The position numbers and the translations under genes were made by a program. From Streptomyces qaidamensis (GTDB lineage Bacteria > Actinomycetota > Actinomycetes > Streptomycetales > Streptomycetaceae), in the NCBI RefSeq assembly GCF_001611795.1, contig NZ_CP015098.1, positions 7,874,001 through 7,938,000 of the forward strand: a stretch of 64,000 nt of DNA, written 5' to 3'. This document shows, one piece after another, positions 54,251-63,804 of this stretch; position 1 is the stretch's first letter; every line of letters begins with the position of its first letter. The notes under the pieces were generated by a model that was not told where the DNA came from, searched no databases, and worked only from the letters and a program-made list of their open reading frames with translations.

Positions 54251-55149
54251 CGGGATCCGGCACGGCGCGCCCCCTCGATCCGGAGCGCGGCACGCTCGAC
54301 AAGGCCGCCGGCGAGAACTTCCCGGTGGCCCCCTTCTTCCTGCCCCGGGCCTGGCGCACCGACCTCATGGCCGTCTACGGCTTCGCCCGCCTGGTCGACG
54401 ACATCGGCGACGGCGACCTGGCCCCCGGCGGCGCCGACGCCCGGCTGCTCGGTGTGTCCCCGCGGGAGGCCGAGGACCGGCTGGTCCTGCTGGACGCCTT
54501 CGAGGCCGACCTGCGCCGGGTCTTCGACGCGACCCCGCGCCATCCTTTGTTGCGCCGCCTCCAGCCGACCGTGCGCCGCTGCTCGCTGACCCCCGAGCCC
54601 TTCCTCGGCCTGATCGCCGCCAACCGCCAGGATCAGCTGGTCGGCCGCTACGAGACCTACGACGATCTGCTCGCCTACTGCGAGCTCTCCGCCAACCCCG
54701 TCGGCCGTCTCGTCCTCGCCGTCACCGGCACCTCGACACCCGAGCGGATCCGCCGCTCCGACATGATCTGCACGGCCCTCCAGATCGTCGAGCACCTCCA
54801 GGACGTCGCCGAGGACCTCGCCCGCGACCGCGTCTACCTGCCCGCGGCCGACATGAAACGCTTCCACGTCCAGGAAGCGGATCTCGCCACCACATCCGCC
54901 GGAGCGTCGGTCCGTGCGCTGATTGCGTACGAAGCGCAAAGGGCCCGGGATCTGCTGAATGAAGGCGCCCCTCTGGTGGGTAGCGTCCACGGCAGGCTGA
55001 AACTGCTGCTCGCGGGGTTCGTGGCGGGGGGAAGGGCGGCCGTCGACGCGATCGCCGCCGCCGAATACGACGTACTTCCCGGCCCGCCCAAGCCCGGCAA
55101 GGTCCGGTTGCTGCGTGAGGTGGGCGTGACTCTGCGAGGAGAGGGGTGA
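54247..55149 (+). CDS. hpnC: Squalene synthesis enzyme HpnC (hydroxysqualene synthase)
   Basis: This 300-aa protein of the squalene/phytoene synthase fold has GFARLVDDIGDGD (51-57), the first Asp motif, and EHLQDVAEDLARDRVYLP (near 186), the second. By analogy with characterised bacterial systems, HpnC turns presqualene diphosphate into hydroxysqualene. GTG overlaps a 21-aa upstream frame and the stop overlaps hpnD by 4 bp. First gene of the hopanoid operon. Confidence 0.93.
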   Translation: MTGSGTARPLDPERGTLDKAAGENFPVAPFFLPRAWRTDLMAVYGFARLVDDIGDGDLAPGGADARLLGVSPREAEDRLVLLDAFEADLRRVFDATPRHPLLRRLQPTVRRCSLTPEPFLGLIAANRQDQLVGRYETYDDLLAYCELSANPVGRLVLAVTGTSTPERIRRSDMICTALQIVEHLQDVAEDLARDRVYLPAADMKRFHVQEADLATTSAGASVRALIAYEAQRARDLLNEGAPLVGSVHGRLKLLLAGFVAGGRAAVDAIAAAEYDVLPGPPKPGKVRLLREVGVTLRGEG

Positions 55150-56096
55150 TCCGGACAGTGGAGTCGGAACCACACGCGTCCCCACCGGTACTCGCCGCCT
55201 ACAGCTACTGCGAGGCCGTCACCGGGCGCCAGGCCCGTAACTTCGCCTACGGCATCCGGCTGCTGCCGACGCCCCAGCGCCGGGCGATGTCGGCGCTGTA
55301 CGCGTTCTCGCGGCGGGTCGACGACATCGGCGACGGTGCGCTCGACGACGACGTCAAGGTGGCCAGGCTGGAGGAGACCCGGGCGCTGCTCACCCGGATC
55401 CGCGAGGACGAGGTCGCCGACGACGACACCGACCCGGTCGCCGTCGCCCTCTCGCACGCCGCCGGGGCCTTCCCGATCCCGCTCGGCGGCCTGGACGAGC
55501 TCATCGACGGCGTCCTGATGGACGTCCGCGGCGAGACGTACGAGACCTGGGACGACCTGAAGGTCTACTGCCGTTGCGTGGCGGGCGCGATCGGGCGTCT
55601 CTCCCTCGGAGTCTTCGGCACGGAACCGGGGGCGCGCGGCGCGGACCGCGCGCCGGAGTATGCCGACACGCTCGGGCTCGCGCTCCAGCTCACCAACATC
55701 CTCAGAGACGTCCGCGAGGACGCCGAGGGCGGGCGCACGTATCTGCCCGCCGACGACCTCGCCAAGTTCGGCTGCTCGGCCGGCTTCAGCGGGCGGCGGC
55801 CACCGGAGGGCTCCGACTTCGCGGGCCTCGTGCACTTCGAAGTGCGACGGGCCCGCGCTCTGTTCGCCGAGGGCTACCGGCTGCTGCCCATGCTCGACCG
55901 GCGCAGCGGCGCCTGTGTCGCCGCCATGGCCGGCATCTACCGCCGTCTCCTCGACCGCATCGAACGCGACCCGGAGGCCGTGCTGCGCGGCCGGGTCTCC
56001 CTGCCGGGCCGGGAGAAGGCGTACGTCGCCGTGCGCGGCCTGTCCGGCCTGGACGCCCGGCATGCGACCCGGCGGACCGTCAGGAGGCGTGTGTGA
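55146..56096 (+). CDS. hpnD: Presqualene diphosphate synthase HpnD
   Basis: This 316-aa protein of the squalene/phytoene synthase fold has YAFSRRVDDIGDG (59-64), the first substrate-Mg motif, and LQLTNILRDVREDAEGGRTYLP (near 180-200), the second. HpnD condenses two farnesyl diphosphates to presqualene diphosphate, the substrate of HpnC. GTGA junctions on both sides indicate stepwise coupled translation. YETWDDLKVYCRCVAGAIGRLSLGVFG is typical of the subgroup. Confidence 0.94.
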   Translation: MIRTVESEPHASPPVLAAYSYCEAVTGRQARNFAYGIRLLPTPQRRAMSALYAFSRRVDDIGDGALDDDVKVARLEETRALLTRIREDEVADDDTDPVAVALSHAAGAFPIPLGGLDELIDGVLMDVRGETYETWDDLKVYCRCVAGAIGRLSLGVFGTEPGARGADRAPEYADTLGLALQLTNILRDVREDAEGGRTYLPADDLAKFGCSAGFSGRRPPEGSDFAGLVHFEVRRARALFAEGYRLLPMLDRRSGACVAAMAGIYRRLLDRIERDPEAVLRGRVSLPGREKAYVAVRGLSGLDARHATRRTVRRRV

Positions 56097-56284
56097 ACGG
56101 CACAGAGGCCGCCGCCGGCGGTGCGGCGCGGGTGGCCGGGCGCGGGTGCGAGGCGCCTCTCGGCCGAGCCGTCGGAGACAACCGGCGGGCAACCCTGAGG
56201 TGCGGGGCCGCGTCCCTGACGGAGACGGCCGGTCGTGCACCGTTCGAGCAGCACGCTCCGGCGATGGGAGAGGGTGCGCGATGA
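56093..56284 (+). CDS. Small ORF between hpnD and hpnE (63 aa)
   Basis: GTG at 56093 overlaps the hpnD stop by 4 bp and the TGA at 56284 overlaps the hpnE ATG by 4 bp, so it is locked into the operon's coupling chain. The 63-aa product has a variable Gly/Ala-rich N terminus and a distinct RRATLRCGAASLTETAGRAPF core followed by an acidic tail. I recall this core from small streptomycete proteins of unknown function (possibly DUF6380), but cannot confirm. No membrane segment is seen. It may be a real small partner or mainly a translational bridge. Confidence 0.65.
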   Translation: MNGTEAAAGGAARVAGRGCEAPLGRAVGDNRRATLRCGAASLTETAGRAPFEQHAPAMGEGAR

Positions 56285-57693
56285 CCCACGGCACACGGTC
56301 CGGGGGACCGGCGGCACAGGCGCGGCACGCCGTCGTGGTGGGCGGCGGGCTGGCCGGTGTCACCACCGCGCTCGCGCTCGCCGACGCCGGGGTGCGCGTC
56401 ACCCTGCTGGAGGGCAGGCCGAGACTGGGCGGCCTGGCCTTCTCGTTCCGGCGCGGCGCTCTCACCGTCGACAACGGCCAGCACGTGTACCTGCGCTGCT
56501 GCACCGCCTACCGCTGGTTCCTCGACCGCGTCGAGGGCGCGGCACTCGCCCCGCTCCAGGAGCGGCTCGACGTACCCGTCCTGGACCTCGCCCGGCCCGA
56601 GGGACGCCGCCTGGGAAGGCTGCGCCGCGACGCCCTCCCCGTGCCGCTGCACCTGGGGCGCAGCCTCGCCACCTATCCGCACCTGTCGCTCGCCGACCGG
56701 GCCAGGGTGGGCCGGGCCGCGCTCGCGCTCAGGGGACTCGACCTCGCCGACCCGGCGCTGGACACACAGGACTTCGGCAGCTGGCTGGCCGCGCACGGCC
56801 AGTCGGCGCGCGCCGTCGAGGCCCTGTGGGACCTGGTCGGGGTCGCCACCCTCAACGCGGTCGCGGGCGACGCCTCCCTGGCGCTCGCCGCGATGGTGTT
56901 CAAGACCGGTCTGCTGTCCGACCCCGGCGCGGCCGACATCGGCTGGGCGCGTGTCCCGCTCGGTGAGCTGCACGACCGGCTGGCCCGCAAGGCGCTCGAC
57001 TCCGCGGGCGTGCGCACCGAGCTCCGTACCCGCGTCACCTCCGTCTCCCCGGACGAAGACGGGCAGTGGACCGTCGAGGTTCCCGGCGAGACGCTCCGGG
57101 CCGACGCCGTGGTCCTCGCCGTACCGCAGCGCGAGGCGCACGATCTGCTGCCCGCGGGCGCCCTCGACGCGCCCGAACGGCTCCTGGAGATCGGTACCGC
57201 GCCCATCCTCAACATCCATGTGGTGTACGACCGGAAGGTCCTCGGCCGGCCGTTCTTCACCGCCCTCGGCAGCCCCGTGCAGTGGGTCTTCGACCGGACC
57301 GAGGCGTCCGGGCTGCGCGAGGGGCAGTACCTCGCGGTGTCGCAGTCGGCGGCGCAGGAGGAGATCGACGCGCCCGTCGCGGTGCTGCGCGAGCGGTACC
57401 TGCCCGAGCTGGAGCGGCTGTTGCCGCCGGCCCGCGGCGCCGAAGTGAGGGACTTCTTCGTCACCCGGGAGCGCACCGCGACGTTCGCTCCCAGCCCGGG
57501 CGTCGGGCGGCTCAGGCCCGGCGCCCGCACCAAGGCATCCGGCCTCTACCTGGCCGGAGCGTGGACCGCCACCGGGTGGCCCGCGACCATGGAGAGTGCG
57601 GTCCGCAGTGGTGTGAGCGCGGCGGACGCCGTGCTGGGCGCCCTGGGCCGGCCCCGTCCGCATGCCCTCTTCGAGTTCGAGGAGGCGGCATGA
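56281..57693 (+). CDS. hpnE: Hydroxysqualene dehydroxylase HpnE
   Basis: This 470-aa FAD-dependent amine-oxidase-fold enzyme has VVVGGGLAGVTTALALADAGVRVTLLEGRPRLGG (18-51), VDNGQHVYLRCC, and a C-terminal FAD-binding end GLYLAGAWTATGWPATMESAVRSG. It reduces hydroxysqualene to squalene, completing the HpnCDE route that replaces single-enzyme squalene synthase. ATGA overlaps tie it to the small ORF before and the prenyl synthase after. Phytoene-desaturase-like annotations are the common alternative, but context favours HpnE. Confidence 0.93.
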   Translation: MTHGTRSGGPAAQARHAVVVGGGLAGVTTALALADAGVRVTLLEGRPRLGGLAFSFRRGALTVDNGQHVYLRCCTAYRWFLDRVEGAALAPLQERLDVPVLDLARPEGRRLGRLRRDALPVPLHLGRSLATYPHLSLADRARVGRAALALRGLDLADPALDTQDFGSWLAAHGQSARAVEALWDLVGVATLNAVAGDASLALAAMVFKTGLLSDPGAADIGWARVPLGELHDRLARKALDSAGVRTELRTRVTSVSPDEDGQWTVEVPGETLRADAVVLAVPQREAHDLLPAGALDAPERLLEIGTAPILNIHVVYDRKVLGRPFFTALGSPVQWVFDRTEASGLREGQYLAVSQSAAQEEIDAPVAVLRERYLPELERLLPPARGAEVRDFFVTRERTATFAPSPGVGRLRPGARTKASGLYLAGAWTATGWPATMESAVRSGVSAADAVLGALGRPRPHALFEFEEAA

Positions 57694-58826
57694 TGCCGGC
57701 TCAGACCGGCGCGGCAGGCGGCCCCCGCACCCCCGGTACCGCAACAAGAGGAGAGACTGTGCCCACTGTGCCCCCGGCCTCGAAGACTGCCGAGGCGGTG
57801 GACGTGACCGCGCTGCTGGAGCGCGGCCGGACCCTGGCCACTCCGGTACTGCGGGCGGCCGTCGACCGCCTGGCACCTCCCATGGACACTGTTGCCGCCT
57901 ACCACTTCGGCTGGATCGACGCCCAGGGCAGGCCCGCCGAGGGGGACGGCGGCAAGGCCGTGCGTCCCGCCCTCGCGGTGTTGTCCGCGGAGGTCATGTC
58001 CGCCGCCCCCGAGACCGGCATCCCCGGCGCCGTCGCCGTGGAGCTCGTCCACAACTTCTCCCTCCTCCACGACGACCTCATGGACGGCGACGAGCAGCGC
58101 CGTCACCGCGACACGGTCTGGAAGGTGCACGGCCCCGCCCAGGCCATCCTGGTCGGCGACGCCCTGTTCGCCCTCGCCAACGAGGTCCTCCTCGAACTCG
58201 GCACCGTCGAGGCCGGCCGCGCCACCCGCCGCCTGACCACCGCCACCCGGGCCCTGATCGACGGCCAGGCCCAGGACATCTCCTACGAGCACCGCGACCG
58301 CGTCAGCGTCGAGGAGTGCCTGGAGATGGAGGGCAACAAGACCGGCGCCCTGCTCGCCTGCGCCAGTTCCATCGGCGCGGTGCTCGGCGGCGCCGACGAC
58401 CACACCGCCGACACCCTGGAGAAGTACGGCTACCACCTGGGACTGGCCTTCCAGGCCGTCGACGACCTGCTCGGCATCTGGGGCGACCCGGTCTCCACCG
58501 GCAAGCAGACCTGGAGCGACCTGCGCCAGCGCAAGAAGTCCCTGCCCGTCGTGGCCGCCCTCGCGGCTGGCGGCCCGGCCTCCGAGCGGCTCGGCGAGAT
58601 CCTCGCCGCCGACGCCAAGAGCAGCGACGTCGAGACCTTCTCCGAGGAGGAGTTCGCGGCCCGCGCCGCCCTCATCGAGGAGGCCGGCGGCCGCGAGTGG
58701 ACCGCCGACGAGGCACGCCGTCAGCACACCATCGCCATCGAAGCCCTCGACGCCGTCGACATGCCCGACCGGGTGCGGGCACAGTTCACGGCCCTCGCGG
58801 ACTTCGTCGTCGTACGAAAGAGATGA
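57690..58826 (+). CDS. Polyprenyl diphosphate synthase (probably farnesyl)
   Basis: This 378-aa trans-isoprenyl diphosphate synthase has the first Asp-rich motif LLHDDLMDGDEQRR (Asp128-Asp132) and the second QAVDDLLGIWGD near 255-265, plus GNKTGALL. In this operon it should supply farnesyl diphosphate to HpnD. Two starts are possible: ATG 57690 (4-bp overlap with hpnE, used here) and GTG 57759, which has a much better ribosome site (GAGGAG 5 nt upstream) and drops 23 low-complexity residues. The latter may be the true start. Confidence 0.92.
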   Translation: MMPAQTGAAGGPRTPGTATRGETVPTVPPASKTAEAVDVTALLERGRTLATPVLRAAVDRLAPPMDTVAAYHFGWIDAQGRPAEGDGGKAVRPALAVLSAEVMSAAPETGIPGAVAVELVHNFSLLHDDLMDGDEQRRHRDTVWKVHGPAQAILVGDALFALANEVLLELGTVEAGRATRRLTTATRALIDGQAQDISYEHRDRVSVEECLEMEGNKTGALLACASSIGAVLGGADDHTADTLEKYGYHLGLAFQAVDDLLGIWGDPVSTGKQTWSDLRQRKKSLPVVAALAAGGPASERLGEILAADAKSSDVETFSEEEFAARAALIEEAGGREWTADEARRQHTIAIEALDAVDMPDRVRAQFTALADFVVVRKR

Positions 58827-58859
58827 TCACTATCGGCCGAATAGCCCTCGCGTAGTCGC

Positions 58860-58896
58860 CGGCCGGTGCCGTGAGTTCATCACGGAGCACCGGCCG
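58860..58896 (+). promoter_or_regulatory. Hairpin between the prenyl synthase gene and shc
   Basis: CGGCCGGTGC-CGTGA and TCACG-GA-GCACCGGCCG pair over 15 bp with a 2-nt bulge and a 5-nt loop. It fills the only sizeable gap (123 bp) within the hopanoid operon. It could lower transcription into shc, protect the upstream mRNA, or act as a terminator before a second promoter. Confidence 0.6.
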
Positions 58897-58949
58897 ACGG
58901 CGGACCCACAGCAGATGCACGCCATGCAGGACTGCAAGAAGGGGAAGCC

Positions 58950-60944
58950 ATGACAGCGACGACCGACGGAAGCACCGGGGCCCTGCCACCCCGCGCCGCC
59001 GCGGCCAGCGACACCGACACGCACGCCCCCGGGGCGGCCGGGGTACCGGAAGCCGCCGCACGCGCCGCCCGGCGCGCCACCGACTTCCTGCTCTCCCTCC
59101 AGGACGCCCAGGGCTGGTGGAAGGGCGACCTCGAGACCAACGTCACGATGGACGCCGAGGACCTGCTGCTCCGTCAGTTCCTCGGCATCCGCGACGAGAA
59201 GACGACACAGGCCGCCGCCCTCTTCATCCGTGGCGAGCAGGGCGAGAACGGCACCTGGGCCACCTTCTACGGCGGACCGGGCGACCTGTCCGCCACCATC
59301 GAGGCGTACGTCGCCCTCCGCCTCGCCGGTGACGCGCCCGACGCCCCGCACATGGCGAAGGCCTCCGCCTGGATCCGCGCGCAGGGCGGCATCGCCGCCG
59401 CCCGGGTCTTCACCCGGATCTGGCTGGCCCTGTTCGGCTGGTGGAAGTGGCAGGACCTGCCCGAACTCCCGCCGGAGCTCGTCTTCTTCCCGAAGTGGGT
59501 GCCGCTCAACATCTACGACTTCGGCTGCTGGGCGCGGCAGACGATCGTCCCGCTGACGATCGTCTCCGCGAAGCGGCCGGTACGCCCCGCGCCCTTCGCG
59601 CTCGACGAGCTGCACACCGACCCCGACCGGCCCAATCCGCCCAAGCCGCCGTCCTCACCCTTCAGTTGGGACGGGGCGTTCCAGCGGATGGACAAAGGTC
59701 TGCACGCCCTGCGGAAGGTCACCCCGCGCAGGCTGCGCAGAGCCGCCATGAACAGCGCCGCCCGCTGGATCATCGAGCGGCAGGAGAACGACGGCTGCTG
59801 GGGCGGCATCCAGCCCCCGGCCGTGTACTCGATCATCGCCCTGCACCTGCTCGGCTACGACCTCGGACACCCCGTGATGCGCGAGGGGCTGGCCTCCCTG
59901 GACCGGTTCGCCGTATGGCGCGAGGACGGGGCCCGGATGATCGAGGCCTGCCAGTCGCCGGTGTGGGACACATGTCTGGCCGCGATCGCCCTCGTCGACG
60001 CCGGACTGCCTCCCGATCATCCGCAGTTGGTGAAGGCGGCCGACTGGATGCTGGGCGAGGAGATCGTCCGGCCCGGCGACTGGTCCGTGAAGCGGCCCGG
60101 ACTGCCGCCCGGGGGCTGGGCGTTCGAGTTCCACAACGACAACTACCCCGACATCGACGACACCGCGGAGGTGATCCTCGCGCTGCGCCGGATCGCCCAC
60201 CACGACCCGGAGCGGCTCGACAGGGCCATCGTCCGCGGCATGCGCTGGACGCTCGGCATGCAGTCGAAGAACGGCGCGTGGGCGGCGTTCGACGTCGACA
60301 ACACCAGCCCCTTCCCCAACCGGCTGCCGTTCTGCGACTTCGGCGAGGTCATCGACCCGCCCTCCGCGGACGTCACCGCGCACGTCGTGGAGATGCTCGC
60401 CGTCGAGGGCCTCGCCCACGACCCGCGCACCCGGCGCGGCATCGAGTGGCTGCTGGCCGAGCAGGAGCCGGACGGCTCGTGGTTCGGGCGCTGGGGCGTC
60501 AACTACGTCTACGGCACCGGCTCCGTCGTCCCCGCCCTGACCGCGGCCGGCCTTCCCGCCGCGCACCCGGCGATCCGGCGGGCCGTCGCCTGGCTGGAGT
60601 CGGTCCAGAACGACGACGGCGGCTGGGGCGAGGACCTGCGCTCCTACCAGCACGCCCGGCAGTGGAGCGGCCGGGGCGCCTCGACCGCCTCGCAGACGGC
60701 ATGGGCACTGATGGCCCTGCTCGCGGCGGGGGAGCGCGACTCCAAGGCCGTCGAACGCGGTGTCGAGTGGCTCGCCGCCACCCAGCGCGAGGACGGCTCC
60801 TGGGACGAGCCGTACTTCACGGGGACGGGCTTCCCGTGGGACTTCTCGATCAACTACCACCTCTACCGGCAGGTGTTCCCGCTCACGGCGCTCGGCCGGT
60901 ACGTCCACGGGGAGCCCTTCGCCGACCGGCTCAAGGGGAGCTGA
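58950..60944 (+). CDS. shc: Squalene-hopene cyclase
   Basis: This 664-aa class II triterpene cyclase has the protonating motif DIDDTAE near residues 400-406 and many QW repeats (for example QENDGCWGGIQ, QEPDGSWFGRWGVNYVYG, QREDGSWDEPYFTGTGFP). It cyclises squalene to hopene and diplopterol at the membrane. Its N-terminal 45 residues are a low-complexity extension. GAAGGGG precedes the ATG. The stop overlaps the hpnG start (TGATG). Confidence 0.97.
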   Translation: MTATTDGSTGALPPRAAAASDTDTHAPGAAGVPEAAARAARRATDFLLSLQDAQGWWKGDLETNVTMDAEDLLLRQFLGIRDEKTTQAAALFIRGEQGENGTWATFYGGPGDLSATIEAYVALRLAGDAPDAPHMAKASAWIRAQGGIAAARVFTRIWLALFGWWKWQDLPELPPELVFFPKWVPLNIYDFGCWARQTIVPLTIVSAKRPVRPAPFALDELHTDPDRPNPPKPPSSPFSWDGAFQRMDKGLHALRKVTPRRLRRAAMNSAARWIIERQENDGCWGGIQPPAVYSIIALHLLGYDLGHPVMREGLASLDRFAVWREDGARMIEACQSPVWDTCLAAIALVDAGLPPDHPQLVKAADWMLGEEIVRPGDWSVKRPGLPPGGWAFEFHNDNYPDIDDTAEVILALRRIAHHDPERLDRAIVRGMRWTLGMQSKNGAWAAFDVDNTSPFPNRLPFCDFGEVIDPPSADVTAHVVEMLAVEGLAHDPRTRRGIEWLLAEQEPDGSWFGRWGVNYVYGTGSVVPALTAAGLPAAHPAIRRAVAWLESVQNDDGGWGEDLRSYQHARQWSGRGASTASQTAWALMALLAAGERDSKAVERGVEWLAATQREDGSWDEPYFTGTGFPWDFSINYHLYRQVFPLTALGRYVHGEPFADRLKGS

Positions 60945-61585
60945 TGAGCGCGCAGCCCTCCCCGGCCCCGCTGCTGATCGCCTGCGCGCTCGGCATCGAG
61001 CAGTTCGCCCTGCGCGCGGGTGGCCGGGGCGGGGCCGGCGGGCCGGTCACGGTACTGCGGACGGGCATGGGGCCTGCGGCCGCCGAGCGGGCCGTCACCC
61101 GCGTGCTGGCCGACCCGGCCCTGCGCGACGCCGCCGTCCTGGCCACCGGCTTCTGCGCGGGGCTCGCGCCGGGCATGCACCCCGGTGATCTGGTCGTCGC
61201 CGAGGAGACCCGCGACGCGCGCGGCACGACGCCCTGCGTCGGGACCGAGCTGCTGGTGAAGGAGCTGGCCCGCGCGCTGCCCGGGCGGACCGTGCACACC
61301 GGGCCGCTCACCGGCTCCGGCCACGTCGTGCGCGGCCCGGAACGGTCCGCTCTGCGCGCGACCGGCGCGATCGCGGTCGACATGGAGTCCGCCGTCACGC
61401 TTCTGAGCGCCGTGCGTGCGGGCGAGCGCCCGGTTGCGGCCGTCCGGGTGGTCGTGGACGCTCCTGAACATGAACTCGTCCGGATCGGCACGGTGCGCGG
61501 TGGAATATCAGCTTTCCGTGTCCTTCGTTCCGTCCTTCCCGCTTTCTTCGAATGGCACCGTTCCTTGCTGCTCCCCAGGAGGTGA
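60944..61585 (+). CDS. hpnG: HpnG, adenosylhopane nucleosidase-like phosphorylase
   Basis: This 213-aa protein has the purine/uridine phosphorylase fold: LRTGMGPAAAERAVTRVL, ATGFCAGLAPGMHPGDLVVAEE, VDMESAVTLLSAVRAG with the catalytic-site DMES near 146, and VRVVVDAPE. In hopanoid synthesis HpnG removes adenine from adenosylhopane to leave phosphoribosyl- or ribosylhopane. The ATG shares one base with the shc stop, so expression is coupled. Confidence 0.9.
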   Translation: MSAQPSPAPLLIACALGIEQFALRAGGRGGAGGPVTVLRTGMGPAAAERAVTRVLADPALRDAAVLATGFCAGLAPGMHPGDLVVAEETRDARGTTPCVGTELLVKELARALPGRTVHTGPLTGSGHVVRGPERSALRATGAIAVDMESAVTLLSAVRAGERPVAAVRVVVDAPEHELVRIGTVRGGISAFRVLRSVLPAFFEWHRSLLLPRR

Positions 61586-61590
61586 GCCAG

Positions 61591-62613
61591 ATGGCCATGC
61601 CGCTCCGACAGTCCATCAAGGTCGCTACATACTTGGCTGAACAGAAGATCCGCCGACGGGACAAGTTCCCGCTGATCGTGGAGCTGGAGCCGCTGTTCGC
61701 CTGCAACCTCAAGTGCGAGGGATGCGGCAAGATCCAGCATCCGGCCGGGGTGCTGAAGCAGCGGATGCCCGTCGCCCAGGCCGTGGGGGCGGTCATGGAG
61801 TCCGGCGCCCCGATGGTGTCCATCGCCGGGGGTGAGCCGCTGATGCACCCGCAGATCGACGAGATCGTGCGTCAGCTGGTGGCCAAGCGGAAGTACGTCT
61901 TCCTCTGCACCAACGCCATGCTGCTGCGCAAGAAGATGGACCAGTTCACGCCGTCGCCCTACTTCGCCTTCGCGGTGCACATCGACGGGCTGCGCGAGCG
62001 GCACGACGAGTCGGTCGCCAAGGAGGGCGTGTTCGACGAGGCCGTGGAGGCGATCAAGGAGGCCAAGCGGCGCGGCTTCCGGGTCACCACCAACTCGACC
62101 TTCTTCAACACCGACACCCCGCAGACCATCATCGAGGTGCTGAACTTCCTCAACGACGACCTCCAGGTCGACGAGATGATGATCTCGCCCGCCTACGCCT
62201 ACGAGAAGGCCCCCGACCAGGAGCACTTCCTCGGCGTGGAGCAGACCCGCGAGCTGTTCAAGAAGGCCTTCTCCGGCGGCAACCGGCGGCGCTGGCGGCT
62301 CAACCACTCGCCGCTCTTCCTGGACTTCCTGGAGGGCAAGGTCGACTTCCCGTGCACCGCGTGGGCGATCCCGAACTACTCGCTCTTCGGCTGGCAGCGC
62401 CCCTGCTACCTGATGAGCGACGGGTACGTGCCGACGTACCGGGAACTGGTCGAGGACACCGACTGGGACAAGTACGGCCGCGGCAAGGACCCGCGCTGCG
62501 CCAACTGCATGGCGCACTGCGGCTACGAGCCCACCGCTGTCCTCGCCACCATGGGATCGCTGAAGGAGTCCCTGCGCGCCATGCGCGAGACGGTCTCCGG
62601 GAACCGGGAGTGA
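61591..62613 (+). CDS. hpnH: HpnH, radical SAM adenosylhopane synthase
   Basis: This 340-aa radical SAM enzyme has the [4Fe-4S] motif CNLKCEGC (Cys38, Cys42, Cys45), the glycine-rich [12 protein letters not shown] and a C-terminal Cys cluster (CANCMAHCG). HpnH joins the 5'-deoxyadenosyl group to hopene, starting the extended C35 side chain. ATG at 61591 has an ideal AGGAGG ribosome site, better than its neighbours, suggesting high translation. It starts 5 bp after hpnG. Confidence 0.96.
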   Translation: MAMPLRQSIKVATYLAEQKIRRRDKFPLIVELEPLFACNLKCEGCGKIQHPAGVLKQRMPVAQAVGAVMESGAPMVSIAGGEPLMHPQIDEIVRQLVAKRKYVFLCTNAMLLRKKMDQFTPSPYFAFAVHIDGLRERHDESVAKEGVFDEAVEAIKEAKRRGFRVTTNSTFFNTDTPQTIIEVLNFLNDDLQVDEMMISPAYAYEKAPDQEHFLGVEQTRELFKKAFSGGNRRRWRLNHSPLFLDFLEGKVDFPCTAWAIPNYSLFGWQRPCYLMSDGYVPTYRELVEDTDWDKYGRGKDPRCANCMAHCGYEPTAVLATMGSLKESLRAMRETVSGNRE

Positions 62614-62617
62614 CGCC

Positions 62618-63775
62618 ATGACCGCCATTGAGCTGGGCGTCCCCGAGGTGCCGCTCCGGCCGATCGCCGAGCGGCGCGCGTCGCGCCGGATCCAGGTGGG
62701 TCCGGTGGCGGTCGGGGGCGGAGCCCCGGTATCGGTGCAGTCGATGACGACGACCCGGACGTCGGACGTCGGCGCCACCCTGCAGCAGATCGCGGAGCTG
62801 ACCGCGTCCGGCTGCCAGATCGTCCGGGTCGCCTGCCCCACGCAGGACGACGCCGACGCGCTCGCGACCATCGCCCGCAAGTCGCAGATCCCGGTGATCG
62901 CGGACATCCACTTCCAGCCGAAGTACGTGTTCGCGGCCATCGAGGCCGGTTGTGCCGCGGTCCGCGTCAACCCGGGCAACATCAAGCAGTTCGACGACCG
63001 GGTCAAGGAGATCGCCCAGGCGGCGAAGGACCACGGCACACCGATCCGCATCGGCGTCAACGCCGGGTCGCTGGACCGGCGCCTGCTCCAGAAGTACGGC
63101 AGGGCCACCCCGGAGGCGCTCGTGGAGAGCGCCCTGTGGGAGGCGTCCCTCTTCGAGGAGCACGGATTCCGCGACATCAAGATCTCCGTCAAGCACAACG
63201 ACCCGGTCGTGATGATCGAGGCGTACCGGCAACTGGCCGAACAGTGCGACTACCCGCTGCACCTCGGCGTCACGGAGGCGGGGCCGGCCTTCCAGGGCAC
63301 GATCAAGTCGGCGGTGGCGTTCGGGGCGCTGCTGTCGCGGGGCATCGGCGACACGATCCGGGTGTCGCTGTCCGCGCCGCCGGCCGAGGAGGTCAAGGTC
63401 GGCATCCAGATCCTCCAGTCCCTGGGGCTCAGGGAGCGGCGGCTGGAGATCGTGTCGTGCCCGTCCTGCGGGCGCGCCCAGGTCGACGTCTACAAGCTGG
63501 CCGAGGAGGTCACGGCCGGGCTCGACGGCATGGAGGTGCCGCTGCGGGTCGCCGTCATGGGATGTGTGGTCAACGGGCCCGGCGAGGCGCGGGAAGCCGA
63601 TCTCGGAGTGGCCTCCGGCAACGGCAAGGGACAGATCTTCGTCAAGGGCGAGGTCATCAAGACCGTCCCCGAATCCAAGATCGTCGAGACGCTGATCGAA
63701 GAGGCGATGAAGATCGCCGAGCAGATGGAGCAGGACGGCGTGGGGTCGGGGGAGCCGGCCGTCACCGTGAGCTGA
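62618..63775 (+). CDS. ispG: 4-hydroxy-3-methylbut-2-en-1-yl diphosphate synthase
   Basis: This 385-aa enzyme makes HMBPP in the MEP isoprenoid pathway. The N-terminal TIM barrel starts [27 protein letters not shown]. The [4Fe-4S] ligands are in [10 protein letters not shown] (near 280-283) and [12 protein letters not shown] (near 315), with the Glu of GPGEA following. It begins 4 bp after hpnH, tying precursor supply to hopanoid synthesis. Streptomyces often have another ispG elsewhere, so this may be a dedicated copy. Confidence 0.96.
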   Translation: MTAIELGVPEVPLRPIAERRASRRIQVGPVAVGGGAPVSVQSMTTTRTSDVGATLQQIAELTASGCQIVRVACPTQDDADALATIARKSQIPVIADIHFQPKYVFAAIEAGCAAVRVNPGNIKQFDDRVKEIAQAAKDHGTPIRIGVNAGSLDRRLLQKYGRATPEALVESALWEASLFEEHGFRDIKISVKHNDPVVMIEAYRQLAEQCDYPLHLGVTEAGPAFQGTIKSAVAFGALLSRGIGDTIRVSLSAPPAEEVKVGIQILQSLGLRERRLEIVSCPSCGRAQVDVYKLAEEVTAGLDGMEVPLRVAVMGCVVNGPGEAREADLGVASGNGKGQIFVKGEVIKTVPESKIVETLIEEAMKIAEQMEQDGVGSGEPAVTVS

Positions 63776-63804
63776 GCAGCACGGAATGCGAAGGGGGCCC
63801 GAGC

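Noticed and set aside
55574-56284. 236-aa frame ending at the small ORF stop
   Set aside because: Its first 170 residues are a shadow of hpnD; only the last 64 codons, beginning at the coupled GTG at 56093, look real.
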